Source: Tubulanus polymorphus
Taxonomy: Eukaryota; Nemertea; Palaeonemertea; Tubulaniformes; Tubulanidae
Assembly: GCF_964204645.1 (NCBI RefSeq)
Contig: NC_134029.1
Coordinates: 4,907,001-4,971,000, forward strand
Length of the DNA: 64,000 nucleotides
Direction: 5' to 3'
Shown: one piece after another, positions 22,401 to 34,282 of the stretch
How positions within the stretch are numbered: position 1 is the first letter of the stretch
Layout of the letters: the number at the start of each line of letters is the position of its first letter
Program-made: the position numbers and the translations under genes
The notes under the pieces: generated by a model
Databases searched by the model: none
Told to the model about the DNA's origin: nothing
The model's input: only the letters and a program-made list of their open reading frames with translations

Positions 22401-23566
22401 CGCTAAAATATCTAACTCGAATTTTTGCTTCAGTCGATATTGGTTAACAATAATCTGTAAATTTAGTTACTTCAATCATGTTGCAAAGAGGACAACAACT
22501 TAAGCGCTTAGAGCTCAGGACCCAGTTCCAGAGTCATGAGTTAACTCTGAGTTTAAGTTCATTTTCAATGAGTTAACTCATTTAGAGTTTAATCTTAACT
22601 CAGAACTGTGGAACTGGGTCCAAGTGTTTTCATGAAACTGGACTCTTCAGTCAAATCCTGCATTTCAAGCCAATTTAAGACCTTCTTGCAACAAACGCAA
22701 TCTCGAATTACAAGTAGGCACTCACATGGACTGGATACTCTCGGCGAGGTTCGTCGGCAGTTCGAGAAATTGTTTCCCTTTCCGCGTGAAACCTTTAATA
22801 TCGGCGCCAGACGCGACGAACAACTTCTCTTTAACCTGACCGACCGGTCCACCTAATTCCAAACAGTTGATCTTGTGCGACGGTAACGTTTTGAATAGAT
22901 GCTAAAATACAAAATGAAAGACAACACCGCGAAGTCGATATCATCTCAGCTTTTTTTCTTTTGGCAAATGAAAGAACGAGAACATTTCGTTAAATGACCA
23001 CAGCGATATAAACAGTAAAAAATGTATTCTTACGATTGGTTCACGTTTTTTCATGCCGAATACTTGTAACACACCATTATTATCGGCAACAGCAATCTGC
23101 AAGAAAATAATTTAAGTGCCTCAAACAGTAAATAGCGACCGAATCTTTGGTGGAAAGCTTTCATAAATGGGAAAATGAACCACTATTCAAACATGATGAT
23201 ATGAAGACAAGATGATATGAAATAGGTGTAGATAAAATATAGCTGACTGACCTTTTGAGGGTCTTTTCCCACTTTATTCGGCAGAATTTTCATAGTCCGG
23301 GGAGATGTCACGCCGACCTTGAAAAAAACAAGAACATGAGGCCCAGGATGAATGAAAATATTCTATAGTTAGTCTGGTATCTAGCTTTGTTCCAAAACAA
23401 CCGGTACCATCGTTCTGGTATTAAGACAAATTGCAAATAAGCACATTCAGTTGATGATATTCAAGGAAGGTATCAACTCTTTTATATGAAGTGAAGAAAA
23501 TTCAACGGATAGATCAGTTATATTTACCTGAAGATAATCTACACGGGATAAATTTAACTCCATCAT
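16493..23566 (-). CDS. BBS7: Bardet-Biedl syndrome 7 protein (BBSome subunit)
   Basis: Exons, 5' to 3': 23528-23566, 23252-23317, 23034-23096, 22726-22901, 22190-22376, 21806-21945, 21561-21610, 21059-21189, 20554-20638, one of 20113-20218 or 19470-19572, 18862-19054, 18693-18767, 18178-18380, 17655-17819, 17377-17486, 17202-17305, 16738-16861, 16493-16626. Phases agree throughout. With the 103-nt alternative exon the protein is 715 aa, the length of human BBS7; with the other it is 716. BBS7 is known to pair with BBS2 in the BBSome, which moves membrane proteins in cilia. Order: N-terminal beta-propeller (start [57 protein letters not shown]), coiled coil ([13 protein letters not shown]), GAE-like region ([29 protein letters not shown]), C-terminal helical region ([32 protein letters not shown]). 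Start matches the family N-terminus. Confidence 0.96.
17985..18141. repeat. Palindromic MITE-like element in a BBS7 intron
   Basis: Terminal inverted repeats GCCCAGGGGCCAGTTGC on the left and GCAACTGGCCCCAGGGC on the right, with further pairing inward (TCATGACTTAAG / CTTAGCCATGA). No ORF. It sits in the intron between the exons at 18178-18380 and 17655-17819. Confidence 0.65.
19470..19572 (-). other. BBS7: BBS7 alternative exon b (canonical-like)
   Basis: 103 nt, entering in phase 1 and leaving in phase 2; encodes [15 protein letters not shown]...AKMINIK, close to the vertebrate segment at the end of the propeller (GW-x-x-GLTTE). Acceptor TTGAAG and donor GTAAGA are good. It is a tandem duplicate of exon a at 20113-20218 and cannot be spliced to it in frame. 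Confidence 0.85.
19700..19954. repeat. GACCCAGTTCC-type MITE between the alternative BBS7 exons
   Basis: Left end GACCCAGTTCCACATTAG; right end TATGGAACTGGGTC. The same terminal motif bounds the element at 22518-22621. It lies in the intron separating alternative exons a and b. Confidence 0.5.
20113..20218 (-). other. BBS7: BBS7 alternative exon a (duplicate)
   Basis: 106 nt with the same entry and exit phases as exon b; encodes [15 protein letters not shown]...AKAKILNMR. Acceptor ATATAG, donor GTACAG. Joining a to b gives a TGA within b's first ten codons, and skipping both shifts the frame, so only a-or-b transcripts are productive. Confidence 0.8.
22518..22621. repeat. GGACCCAGTTCCA MITE in a BBS7 intron
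   Basis: 104 bp, almost wholly palindromic: ends GGACCCAGTTCCA and TGGAACTGGGTCC, then GAGTTAACTC inward on each side. No coding capacity. Same family as 19700-19954; a degenerate relative lies near 20331-20436. Confidence 0.7.
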
Positions 23567-24632
23567 CTTGAATAATCTGAAATGTAATATTTCATTCTCA
23601 GTAACTCTTTTAAAATTTCAATAAATGTGCCTCCTCTACTACTTCTGTTTCCAGACACTGTATTAACTGTGTAGTGCGGTGGTATCGTGTATATGACGTT
23701 GCCTCGTCAATTAGGTTTTTGTGTTTCAAAATGTCTAACAAGTTCTTCTTCCGAATACTATCCGTCTTTCACAAGTTCAGTTTTTAGACAATAAAATTAG
23801 AATTGCCACTTTGTCTTCGTTCGTTGATTTTTTAGGCAGAATGACATTTTTATCAGCTGTTTATCCCTTTTCTCTTTCTTTTTTGCTTGTAAAACAACAA
23901 TATCCAATTTTCCACAAGTTCCTAACAAAAGAATTTAAAACCTTAAAAATTAAGTGATACCTTAATGTTTATTCCACACGTAGAACTATTAGAATCTGAG
24001 TAAAAGTCGATTTATTTTGTGAAAATCTGGAGATTTGTGCTTGTTTACATTCTTCGGGAATCCCCGGAATCCCGTAACACTAAATCACACAACATGGAAT
24101 TACAATGGCTAAATCGTGGACATTGGACTCGGGACGTTGAGTCTCGCCGGCTCGATTCACTGAGTCGCGCCGGTCCGGAAAACTGAGAGGTGGCTGCGAT
24201 TCAGGACAGGCTTAGCCCTACCTTTTCCATGTGGGCCCATATTAATTATCAATCATTTATTTTAGAAATAAATTACAATAACTTGTATGTTGTAAAATAA
24301 GACTGAGGAGTTTCAGAGGCATGACTTACTTACTAACGAAAAAAGACAATGTTAGAATAAAATGAGTAGCTGGTTAATAAAGAACCAAGTTGAAAATATA
24401 ACTGCGATAAATACAGGTATTTGGAAATACAACACACACAATATGCTACATGAATATGGCAGCTTGAACTGGATTCCCTAAAGAGGATTATAAATTAATT
24501 AGTAAATAATGGCGTTTCATCCTCGATTTGAATATATTCAAACTTTTACTTTATTCTATTGTCTGACTAATTTAATTCCAAAGTTTAGGAACCTCTCCTC
24601 TTCAAGCTCACGTGTAGCCTGTTCATCAAAAT
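23567..24632. other. BBS7 upstream region
   Basis: No exon is recognised. A locally GC-rich stretch at 24120-24240 might mark the promoter or a 5' UTR exon. Nothing else stands out. Confidence 0.35.
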
Positions 24633-24783
24633 TTATATAATCTAAACTATTTATATATCTATGTACTAGACGTACGAGTAAGAATCCAAGAATTCTTACT
24701 TTCTTACTTTCTTGGAAGAATTCTTACTCTCTTACTCGTACGTCTAATACATAGATATCTAAATAGTTTAGATTATATAATAT
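24633..24783. repeat. Long inverted repeat (palindrome)
   Basis: Arms of about 50 bp: TATATAATCTAAACTATTTA through CTAGACGTACGAGTAAGAAT on the left and its near-perfect reverse complement on the right. The ~45-nt centre is made of TTCTTACTTTC-type short repeats. Likely a foldback/MITE-type element. Confidence 0.7.
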
Positions 24784-24959
24784 TTCTAAATTTTATTTTG
24801 TATGTATATATTTATTCATCTGATAGATTTATTATATATTACTGTTTCAATAATGATAAATATCATAGATTTATTATATATTACTGTTTCACTCTTTCTA
24901 GCTATCTCAAATGCGCCCTACGTGCTCAATCAGTACTTCATTTCTAGATAATAGATAGA

Positions 24960-25660
24960 TATTGACAGCAGTGGTTTTGAAATTCCTTTTTTAACTAACG
25001 GTTTTACGAGTTATGTTTTATTTCATATTGAAAACGATACACGGTCGAATACATGTGCTATCTGGACGCTGCTGAATCATGGACTTTTTCTTCAAAAAAT
25101 AATATATGGAGCAGTTACTACATATTATTATTACCCGTTTTCGGGATTTCAGATACAGCGCGCATCAGCTAACGCTCATTACCCGGGTTATTATAGAGCA
25201 CACAGCCAAACATAACAGCATACACAAATAGATGATCATCCCGATGGTTTGAATACACTCTATCACCGTTCACCTCTCTGTGGCTGCCGGTTTGATTAGG
25301 CACGTTTGAAATAATGCGTTGAAACAAGCTGGTATTTACATTAATCACATAATATATTTTAATGCTTTAGAAATATATACATTTATATATACATATATAG
25401 CTGACCTATATATCACATTTTAAACTTTTTGAACCCGTTTCATCATCCTGCGATTTATGAATACATTTATTAGATGTAAATCCAGTATGGCATATTCCGT
25501 GTAATTTGTCATTATTCGTGCAAGTATTAAGACATTAAGCCATTATTGTGTGAACATTAACTTAACCATATATGATTTGTATTACTTATGATATTCAGGA
25601 ATTATAATCAGATTTGTAAAATGATATTCGTAGACTTCGATTCACATACAGAAACAAGAA
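24960..25660 (-). pseudogene. Decayed 5' end of a fourth acyltransferase copy
   Basis: The DNA matches the 5' region and exon 1 of copy 2 (30590-31260). The exon-1 relic is 25135-25239, with the MIIYLC start and the donor ACGG|GTAAT still recognisable. It has lost 7 nt in the TM segment (frameshift) and 3 nt further on, and has an in-frame TAG in the restored frame. No matching second exon was found. The flank at about 25440-25650 aligns with 31070-31250. Confidence 0.65.
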
Positions 25661-26019
25661 AATTAACTTTAATAAATTATTTGACGCCTGCGAAAAAATG
25701 TAGAATTTCTGGGATAAGCTAATGTGGAATTGCAAATTTGAAATCGAAGTTTTAAGAAATTTGGGGAATTACGAGATTTGGCGATTGGGTAGATGATACA
25801 GTCTTCGACTGGTCTAATTTAGAAAAAAAATTGTCAACTTGTCACCGACTTCGATTCACTTTAGCTCTAAGCTGGTCTGCAACTTCATTGCCTCCATGGT
25901 TGAAGAAAGAGCTCTTCTGATGTCTGCTTCATCATGACTTCGAGCATATCGTGTAGCCAGCGGCCCGGTCCCGGGCCCCGGTTTGGCTGTCACTCGGTAT
26001 TTTAGACTTGAGTCTGGGT

Positions 26020-26195
26020 TGAAGTAGACATCGTCATTTAAATAAATTATTCATGTTATTCTGTATGAATTACCCATGTGTCTTGTATTTTGTATTTTCT
26101 TATTCTAAAATTTGTAACTTTATTGAATTTGGGAATTTCATCCCGGAATTTCAATGTAATAAGGATCAATAAAGTATTGAATTGAATTGTCACCT
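26020..26195 (+). mobile_element. Possible non-LTR retrotransposon 3' end
   Basis: AT-rich stretch ending in CAATAAAGTATTGAATTGAATTG, the kind of poly(A)-signal plus short-repeat tail seen at LINE 3' ends. No reverse transcriptase ORF is present. Tentative. Confidence 0.3.
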
Positions 26196-26911
26196 TATAC
26201 ACATGCCATCAGTGGACGCGGAGCCGTATATGACAGCTATGCTATTATAAATTGCTAATCTCATGAAACCTGCATACCCCTAATATCGAACATATTTTCT
26301 AAAACATTTGAATATTGAAATTATTTGTTTACACGTTTTTATATAGACCGCTTGTAGCCGCCGATGAAATTCACGCCGGCCCTACTCAGATCGTAGATAG
26401 CTTCGTCATTCCACTAGCATCCCCATGTCAGGGTCTGACTTTTATATCAGACTTCCAAATCGTGTATACATCCGCCACTTAACCGAATAATCTATTATAA
26501 TTCTATAATCTAATCATTTCTATTTATGCCTGCCGCAATACGTCTTATCATGATATTCAATGCAATATAACTTTTCGACGTTCAAATAGAGGTCATTATA
26601 TAATCCCAGGGAGCCATTCTACATTTTTATCAATAATATTTTGCCAAATAGCTTGTATGTGTACACTAAAACCTGTGACGTTTTGCACATCGATTTACGG
26701 TTGTCGTTTGTTAAATGACGCTGAATGGTTAACATTGTTTAGGTTTCATAATGGTAACGTTTTATAAGGCGTCAAAAAAAATTGTTTTTTCGAAGCATTA
26801 CCGAATATCATCGTAGCTTCTTAACTTGGTGAAAAAAGTGTTGCAGAACATGTTTATATTAAGCGTATTTCAGCAAAGACAATGCGAGCAGCCACCTGTA
26901 TATAGCATTTA
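26196..26911. other. Region without a gene, 3' flank of acyltransferase copy 1
   Basis: No exon is seen. The last 150 bases resemble the 3' flank of copy 3 (31264-31390), so the duplicated unit extends past the stop codon. Confidence 0.4.
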
Positions 26912-28664
26912 TCAATAGGTTTTGAGATTGCTGAAGTGAAGTAGAGTCTCTCTGAACACCTGAGCGTATCTGAACGCGAAATTACGGTCAACGATATCAG
27001 GTTGATATTGTAAAGAAAATGACAGCCTGTCGTCAATGGTCACAGCGACAAGGATGAATATGGCTGGACTGGCATCAAAACAGTCGTATAAGAACTCCAC
27101 CTTCAGGTCGGAAAGGATTTGTTCGCACTTATTCAGACGATTAAGTATGCTAAAACGACCCCAATTTGACACATGAGCATCGGCTACGAGCGATTTCCCC
27201 CATCTGCAAGAATTGAGTTTAAGCATTTTACAATGATTAAACAGCCGCGTGAAATCGGCAACTTCTTCTTCGGTCTGTCGTTGAAAATCTTTCGCCACTT
27301 CCCAAAATGTTTCATCGTCAATATCCGCTGAAATTCGTGCGTCCAACATACAAAGACCTTGAATGTAATCGCCCAAGTCATTCATGGTAACATCTTTACA
27401 TAACCGTGGATACCTTAGATTATAGAGACCACTGACTCTCACATCATGTAGTTGGGACGCATCCTTTTCCAAAAGTTTCAATAATGACAAAGCTGTTACG
27501 GCATTAATCGGGGCGTTCATTCGTAAATTCTTTGATTTCACTGTTTCGGCAAATGAGCTCGTTTCTGTCTCACTGAGGTGAATCGGTATTATATCTAGAG
27601 TTCTGAGGAGCTGTTCTCTGTTCGTCTTCGGTGCATAATCTAGTCGACTCGTCAGATCTAAGCAATCATCGGGTGGCTGGAAAAACGAACGCAATCTTTC
27701 AAACACGAAACAAGTTTTATCCCAGAAGGTGACATTGATATCGGATTCCATGTACTCATCTCTGCCTGGTTTCAAGGGTAAACGTTCCATGTCAGAGGCG
27801 GTAAATTGAGGACTACATTCGAGGTGATTTTGCAAACATTGCATGAAATCTCTGATGAATATTCCTATACCCAAGCCGTCGCAGATCAAATGCAGTCCTG
27901 TCATGACGAATGTATATCTACGATTATCACCTGCCATTTCTACACACTCTAACATCGTTATTCTCCACAACGGCCCGTCCTCATCAAATTGTGTATGTAA
28001 TTCTCTATCTACTAATGCGCGGTAGTCGGTGGTTGCCTGTTGACGAAAATTGATATTTTCTTCCGCCATTTCTTCAAGGAATTTTACGACGGTGCCGTCG
28101 CTTGCTACAAATTTCGAAATCTTGGCTCGTAACATCGGATGCCTTCGATACAATTGCCATACAACATTTTCCACCGATTTCACGTGCAGGGCTACCGTAC
28201 TAGAAAAAGAGAAAATCGTCCAGCATTCTCCGTTTCCAATTTCATTCGCATTGAGATATGCTATTTCGTGACAGGACAAACTTCGCGCATAACGACCTAA
28301 AACAAATCACATTTAGGATATAGACAATTTGATAATTTCCTATCATGTTAATTACAGTTTATTGGATAAGTGAAAGTTAATTCAATTTCATCTGATATAA
28401 TCCATTGTGTATTGTGCACCAGATATAACTATATGAACGCATAAAATGTCATGGGTGCTGCTGGTGCCATAGAATACTGCTAACATAAATATTGTATCGA
28501 AGACGACATCGTGATTTAGAAAACTAGTATGAATTACCTGTTTCCATGATTTTAGACATAGCGCGCTCCAGTTCGGCTTCATTGTCGTCCTTCTTTTTAC
28601 AAAAGTAATTAAGGATTACCCAGCAAATCGCTAACCCCAATAATGTACACAGAGAGATAATCAT
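26912..28664 (-). CDS. Membrane-anchored condensation-domain acyltransferase-like protein, copy 1
   Basis: Two exons: 28538-28664 (membrane anchor) and 26912-28296 (catalytic domain), joined in phase 1, giving 503 aa. Exon 1 encodes MIISLCTLLGLAICWVILNY, a single TM helix, then an acidic stretch. Exon 2 is one domain of the condensation / alcohol-acetyltransferase superfamily: LWRI then HLICDGLGIGIF with the catalytic HxxxDG at about residue 180, then a C-terminal lobe with VSNWGRF, the position of the family's second (DFGWG / NxG) motif, and SFSLQYQPDIVDR. It has no adenylation or carrier domain, so it is not an NRPS. It would be expected to transfer an acyl group at a membrane surface; substrate unknown. 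Tandem with copies at 29057 and 31391. Confidence 0.75.
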
Positions 28665-29056
28665 CCTGAAGTACTGATTGAGCGCGTAGTGCTTTCTTTT
28701 TAGAACTGTGAGTTTTGAATGCTTAGAAAAAAACAGTATGTTTTATTTCATATTGAAATCGATACACTGTCGAATACAAGTGCTATCTAGTTCCGATAGT
28801 TCACATACAAAAGCTCACCTAAAAATTGTGAATGTGGGAATCTAACACAAACGATTTTTAAAATAGATTTCATACCATTTTGACACACATCTTAGGTCAA
28901 CAGGTTTTCGATGTCCTCTACATCGCAGAAGGTTGAGAAAAATATGTTTGCTTTCTGAGAGATTGAAAATGCACACATTAAATGATCCCCTTATAAACTG
29001 CGAGAATTTTATCGAAAAGAAATAATGTACACTATATATTCTTTATTTCCAATGTA

Positions 29057-30759
29057 TCAAGTTTTGTCATCACTCAAGTTAAGTAGAGTCTCTCTTAACA
29101 TTCCTGCGTATCTGGACGCAAAGTCACGATCTACTACGTCAGTTTGATATTGTAATAGAAAAGACAGCCTGGCGTCAATGGTCAAAGCAACGAGGATGAA
29201 AATGGATGGATTAGCATCAAAACAATCGTATAAAAACTCCACCTCCAAGTTGGAAAGAAATGGTTTGCGCTGTTTCAGGCGATTCAGGATGCAGAAATTA
29301 CCCCAGTTCGAGACGTGGACATCGGTGATGTATGATTGCTTCATTCTGCAAGAATTGAGCTTCGTGAATTTACAGCGTCTGAACATCCGCGTTAAATCAC
29401 CAACCTCATCTTCGGTCTGTCGTTGAAAATCTTTCGCCACTTTCCAAAATGTTTCATCGTCCATATCAGCCGTGATTCGTGCGTTCAGTATATATATACC
29501 ATGGGAATAATCACCCAAGTCGTTCATAGTAGCATCCTTACATAACCGTGGATATCTTAGATTGTACTGCCCGCTGATTTTTACGTCGCGTAGCTGCAAC
29601 GGATCCTTTTCCAACAATTTCGTTAGTGACAAAGCCGTAACGGCATTGATCGCGGCGTTTAATCGTAAGTGCTTTGATTTCGCTGTTTCGACAAATTTTC
29701 TAGTTTCCGACTCACTGAAGTGAATTGGTAATATATCCAGAGTTCTATTCGGCTGCATTTTCTTCGGTGCATAATCTAGTCGACTGGACAGATCTAAATT
29801 ATCAGTAGTAGTCATCGGTGGCTGGAACAACAAATGTAGTTTTTCAAACATGAACCAAGCTTTATCCCAGAAGGTGACATTGATATCGGATTCCATGTAC
29901 TCGTCTCTGCCTGGTTTCAAGGGTAAACGTTCCATGTCAGGGGCGGTAAATTGGGGACCACATTCCAGGTGATTTTGCAAACATTCCACGAAGTCTCTGA
30001 TGAATATTCCTATACTTAAGCCGTCGAAGATCAGATGCAGTCCTGTCATGACGAATGTATATCTACGATTATCACCTGCCATTTCTACACACTCTAACAT
30101 CGTTATTCTCCACAGCGGCCCGTCCTCATCAAATTGTGTATGTAATTCTCTATCCACTAATACGCGGTAGTCGGTGGTCGCCTCATGCCGGAAATTGATA
30201 TTTTCTTCCGCCATTTCTTCAAGAAATTTTACGACGGTGCCGTCGCTAGTTACAAATTTCGAAATCTTGGCTCGTAACATCGGATGCCTTCGATACAATT
30301 GCCGTACAACGTTTTCAACTGATTTCACACGCATGGATACCGTACTAGAAAACGAGAAAATTGCCCAGCATTCGCCGTTTCCAATTTCATTTTCAACGAT
30401 ATTGACTATCTCGTGACAGGAAAACCTTCGCGCAAAGCGACCTAAAATAAATCAAAAACAAAACTGGATGAATTTAGATAAAAACGAATGCGAAATGTAC
30501 TTAGAAAAATGAGATAAAAGATCAGAATGCTATGGACACTACGAGGCGATAATTTCATATATTAGTTTAACTAAAAATTCACATGGGACGCTGTTTAGTC
30601 ATGGATTTTTTCTTTTAGAAAAATATTATTGTTACTATAATTACCCGTTTTCGTGATTTCAGATATAGCGCGCACCAGCTCACGTTCATTACTTTCCTGG
30701 TTATTATAGAGCACCCAGCAAATCACCAAAAATAACATCGTACACAAATAGATAATCAT
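29057..30759 (-). CDS. Membrane-anchored condensation-domain acyltransferase-like protein, copy 2
   Basis: Exons 30645-30759 and 29057-30441 (same exon-2 length as copy 1), 499 aa. Exon 1 begins MIIYLCTMLFLVICWVLY; an in-frame upstream Met at 30786 would add nine residues. Exon 2 starts RFARRFSCHEIV and is open throughout. The active-site motif is HLIFDGLSIG, HxxxDG intact. It differs from copies 1 and 3 in a central loop (MTTTDNLDLSS) and in the C-terminal half, so it is the most diverged functional copy. A reverse-strand AATAAA lies 10 nt after the stop (TTTATT at 29042-29047). Confidence 0.75.
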
Positions 30760-31390
30760 CCTGATGGTTAGAATACACTCTATCACTGTTCACCTCTCTT
30801 TGGCTGCGAGTTTCATTAGGTGCGTTTGAAATTATGCATTGAAACAAGCTGGTACTTGCATTAATCACATACTATATTTTAGTGCTTTAAACAATTTGAT
30901 ATAAGTCACCGAAAATAGGCGAATAAACATAAGCTCAAAACAAACTGCAGAAAGCCATGATAGTAATATTATCGTGGCATTACAAAGATCCACGAATGTG
31001 TTGAAAGTGCAAATACAATACATAGCAGACCTATCTATCACATTTTGGATTTTTTGACCGGTTTCATTATCCTGCGATGTATGGATGCATTTATTACATG
31101 TATATCAAGTACTGACATATTTTCGGTAAGCCGTTATTCATGCAAGTGTTAAGCCATAGCCAACATAAGCATATATAATTTGTATTACTAATATCATTCA
31201 GGAATTCTAATCAGATTTGTAAAATGATGTTCGTAGACTTCGGTTCACAATACACAGAAAAATAGCTGTTTTTTCGAAGCATTACTGAATATTTTCGTAG
31301 CTTCTTATCTTGATGAAAAAAACGTTGCAGAATATGTTTCTATTTAGCGTATTCCAGCAAAGAATTGTGCAAGCAGCCACTGTATAGCAT

Positions 31391-33118
31391 TCATCGATAA
31401 GTTTTGGGATCACTGAAATGAAGAAGCGTCTCTCTGAACACCTCAGCGTATCTGAACGCGAAATTACGGTCAACGATGTCAGGTTGATATTGTAAAGAAA
31501 ATGACAGCCTGTCGTCCATGGTCATAGCGATAAGGGTGACTATGGCTGGACTGGCATCAAAACAGTCGAATAAGAACTCCACCTTCAGGTCGGAAAGGAA
31601 TTTTTTGCGCTTATTCAGACGATTCAGGATGTCAAAACGACCCCAATTTGACACATGAGCATCGGCTACGAGCGATTTCCCCCATCTGCAAGAATTGAGT
31701 TTAAGCATTTTACAATGATTAAACATCCGCGTGAAATCGGCAACTTCTTCTTCGGTCTGTCGTTGAAAATCTTTCGCCACTTCCCAAAACGTTGCATCGT
31801 CAATATCCGTTGAAATTCGTGCGTCCAACATACAAAGACCTTGAATGTAATCACCCAAGTCGTTCATGTTAGCATCTTTACATAACCGTGGATACCGTAG
31901 ATTATAGAGACCACTGACTCTCACATCATGTAGTTGGGACGCGTCCTCATCCAAAAGTTTCATTAATGACAAAGCCGTAACGGCACTAATCGGGGCGTTC
32001 ATTCGTAAATTGTTTGATTTCACTGTTTCGGCAAATGAGCTCGTTTCTGTCTCACTGAGGTGAATCGGTATTATATCTAGAGTTCTGAGGAGCTGTTCTC
32101 TGTTCGTCTTCGGCGCATAATCTAGTCGACTCGTCAGATCTAAGCGATCATCAGGTGGATGGAAAAGCGATCGCAATCTTTCAAACACGAACCAAGCTTT
32201 ATCCCAGAAGGTGACTTTGATATCGGATTCCATGTACTCATCTCTGCCTGGTTTCAAGGGTAAACGTTCCATGTCAGGGGTGGTAAATTGAGGACCGCAT
32301 TCGAGGTGATTTTGCAAACATTCCACGAAGTCTCTGATGAATATTCCTATACCTAAGCCGTCGCAGATCAGATGCAGTCCTGTCATGACGAATGTATATC
32401 TACGATTATCACCTGCCATTTCTACACACTCTAACATCGTTATTCTCCACAGCGGCCCGTCCTCATCAAATTGTGTATGTAATTCTCTATCCACTAATAC
32501 GCGGTAGTCGGTGGTCGCCTCATGCCGAAAATTGATATTTTCTTCCGCCATTTCTTCAAGGAATTTTACGACGGTACCGTCTCTTGCTATAAATCTCGAA
32601 ATCCTTGCTCGTAACATCGGATGCCTCCGATACAACTGCCGTACAACGTTTTCCATTGATTTCACGTGCAGGGCAACCGTACTAGAAAACGAGAAAATCG
32701 TCCAGCCTTCCCCGTTTCCAATTTCATTCGCATTGAGATATGCTATTTCGTGACAGGACAATCTTCGCGCAAATCGACCTGAAACAAATCAAATTTAGGA
32801 GATTATTTTTTATCGTGATAATTACAGTTTATTGGATAAGTGAAAATTTATTTGATTTCCCGATATAATCCACTGTGTACTAAATATAACTATGAAAGCA
32901 TTGCCATGGGTGCTGCTGATGCCATAAAATGCTGAATACTGCGAACGTAAATAACATTTATATCGAAGACGACATTGTGATTAAAACTAATATAATTTAC
33001 CTGTTTCCATGATTTTAGACATAGCGCGCACCAGTTCGGCTTCATTATCGTCCTCCTTATTACAAAAGTAATGGAGGATTACATAGCAAATCGCCAACCC
33101 CAATAAATAGATAATCAT
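31391..33118 (-). CDS. Membrane-anchored condensation-domain acyltransferase-like protein, copy 3
   Basis: Exons 33001-33118 and 31391-32778, 501 aa. Exon 1 from the conserved Met reads MIIYLLGLAICYVILHYF; the frame stays open upstream to a Met at 33274, which would add about 52 basic residues (ALKRKHYALNQSF). The same basic stretch is readable upstream of copy 1, so the longer start is possible. Exon 2 is closest to copy 1 (HLICDGLGIG; CRWGKSLVADAHVSNWGRF). Nothing is broken. Confidence 0.75.
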
Positions 33119-34282
33119 CCTGAAGGACTGATTGAGCGCGTAATGCTTTCTTTTTAGAGCTTTGAGTTTTGAATGCTTTGAAGGTTGGTGTGTAAACATG
33201 TATGTATCACGTCTGGGCGCATTTTGAGATTTAAAAAAAAGTAGCATATTCGGCAACATTATAACTCCGAACAATGATTAGGCCTACATTGTCGTCTCTA
33301 ACGAGATTTCTTAAGATACTGACAGCAGTGCGTTTTGAAATGCCTTTTCAAACTACCGGTTGTAAATTTTACGATTTTTGTTTTCTTTCATTATCGAAAA
33401 CGATACGAAACGGTCGAATACATGTGCTATCTAGTTCAAATCGTTCACATATTAAGGTGAAGGTAACGTTCATTCAAAAGTTCGCCTGAAAATTGTCAAT
33501 GCGGGAATCTAATATAAACAATTTTTGAAATAGATTTCAAACCATTTTCACACATATCTTTGGCGCTCTCCGGCTTTGAATTGTAGATTTCGAAAACAAG
33601 TTTTCGATGTCCTCTACATCGCAGAAGGCTGAGAAAAATATGTTCGCTTTCAAAGAGATTGAAAATGCGCACATAAAATGACCCCTCGAACAGCGAGAAT
33701 TTGTAGCATCACAAAAGAACTACTATACCACCAACATATGTTTTCAAAGACAGTCACAAAAACCGAGACGAAACGGTATTATCTGAATACGGGGTTGTCG
33801 TTCGTACGCTGTCACACTCGTTCAAGGAGAACTGCTTATATAAACGACAATTCACGTGTTTCGACACGGAATGATTGTATAATCAATCAGTATTGAGTCC
33901 GTCGATCACGCGTTATTGACCAACGCTCTGGCATTCACAACGGACTTGCAGCTCGTACATGTTATACACCATACTGCTCCGTGGCTATCGAGGTAATGCT
34001 TTTATGCTTTAGAGCGGTCGGAGTTAAACCCCTACTATTATCGAGTTACAGTTTACCTTTTGGAAATTATGAATTTCGGTTTCACATCCTCGTGATCTCT
34101 CGAAAATTGTTCGAAAGAATGTGTTTAGTGCTCGTAAGTTGTTCCTACAAAACAACTTACCGTCGACTGAATTCAGCGCCGATCAAGGCAATATTCACTT
34201 CATCGTCAGTGAAAGAGGGCACGATTCTCTAATTCTTCATTGAATTAACTGTAAAGGTTTTTCGTTTTGAATCTAATTTCAG
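33119..34282. other. Intergenic between acyltransferase copy 3 and the SOUL gene
   Basis: Carries a sequence (about 33305-33445) also found at 24960-25060 and 28738-28800, a repeat travelling with the acyltransferase array. The ATG of the SOUL gene lies directly after an acceptor (TAATTTCAG), so a 5' UTR exon must lie upstream, most likely within 33900-34250; its donor was not fixed. Confidence 0.4.

Noticed and set aside
23650-23720. RFX X-box upstream of BBS7 (GTTGCCTCGTCAAT)
   Set aside because: Only the left half fits the X-box; the right half lacks the RGYAAC pattern. Not strong enough to list.
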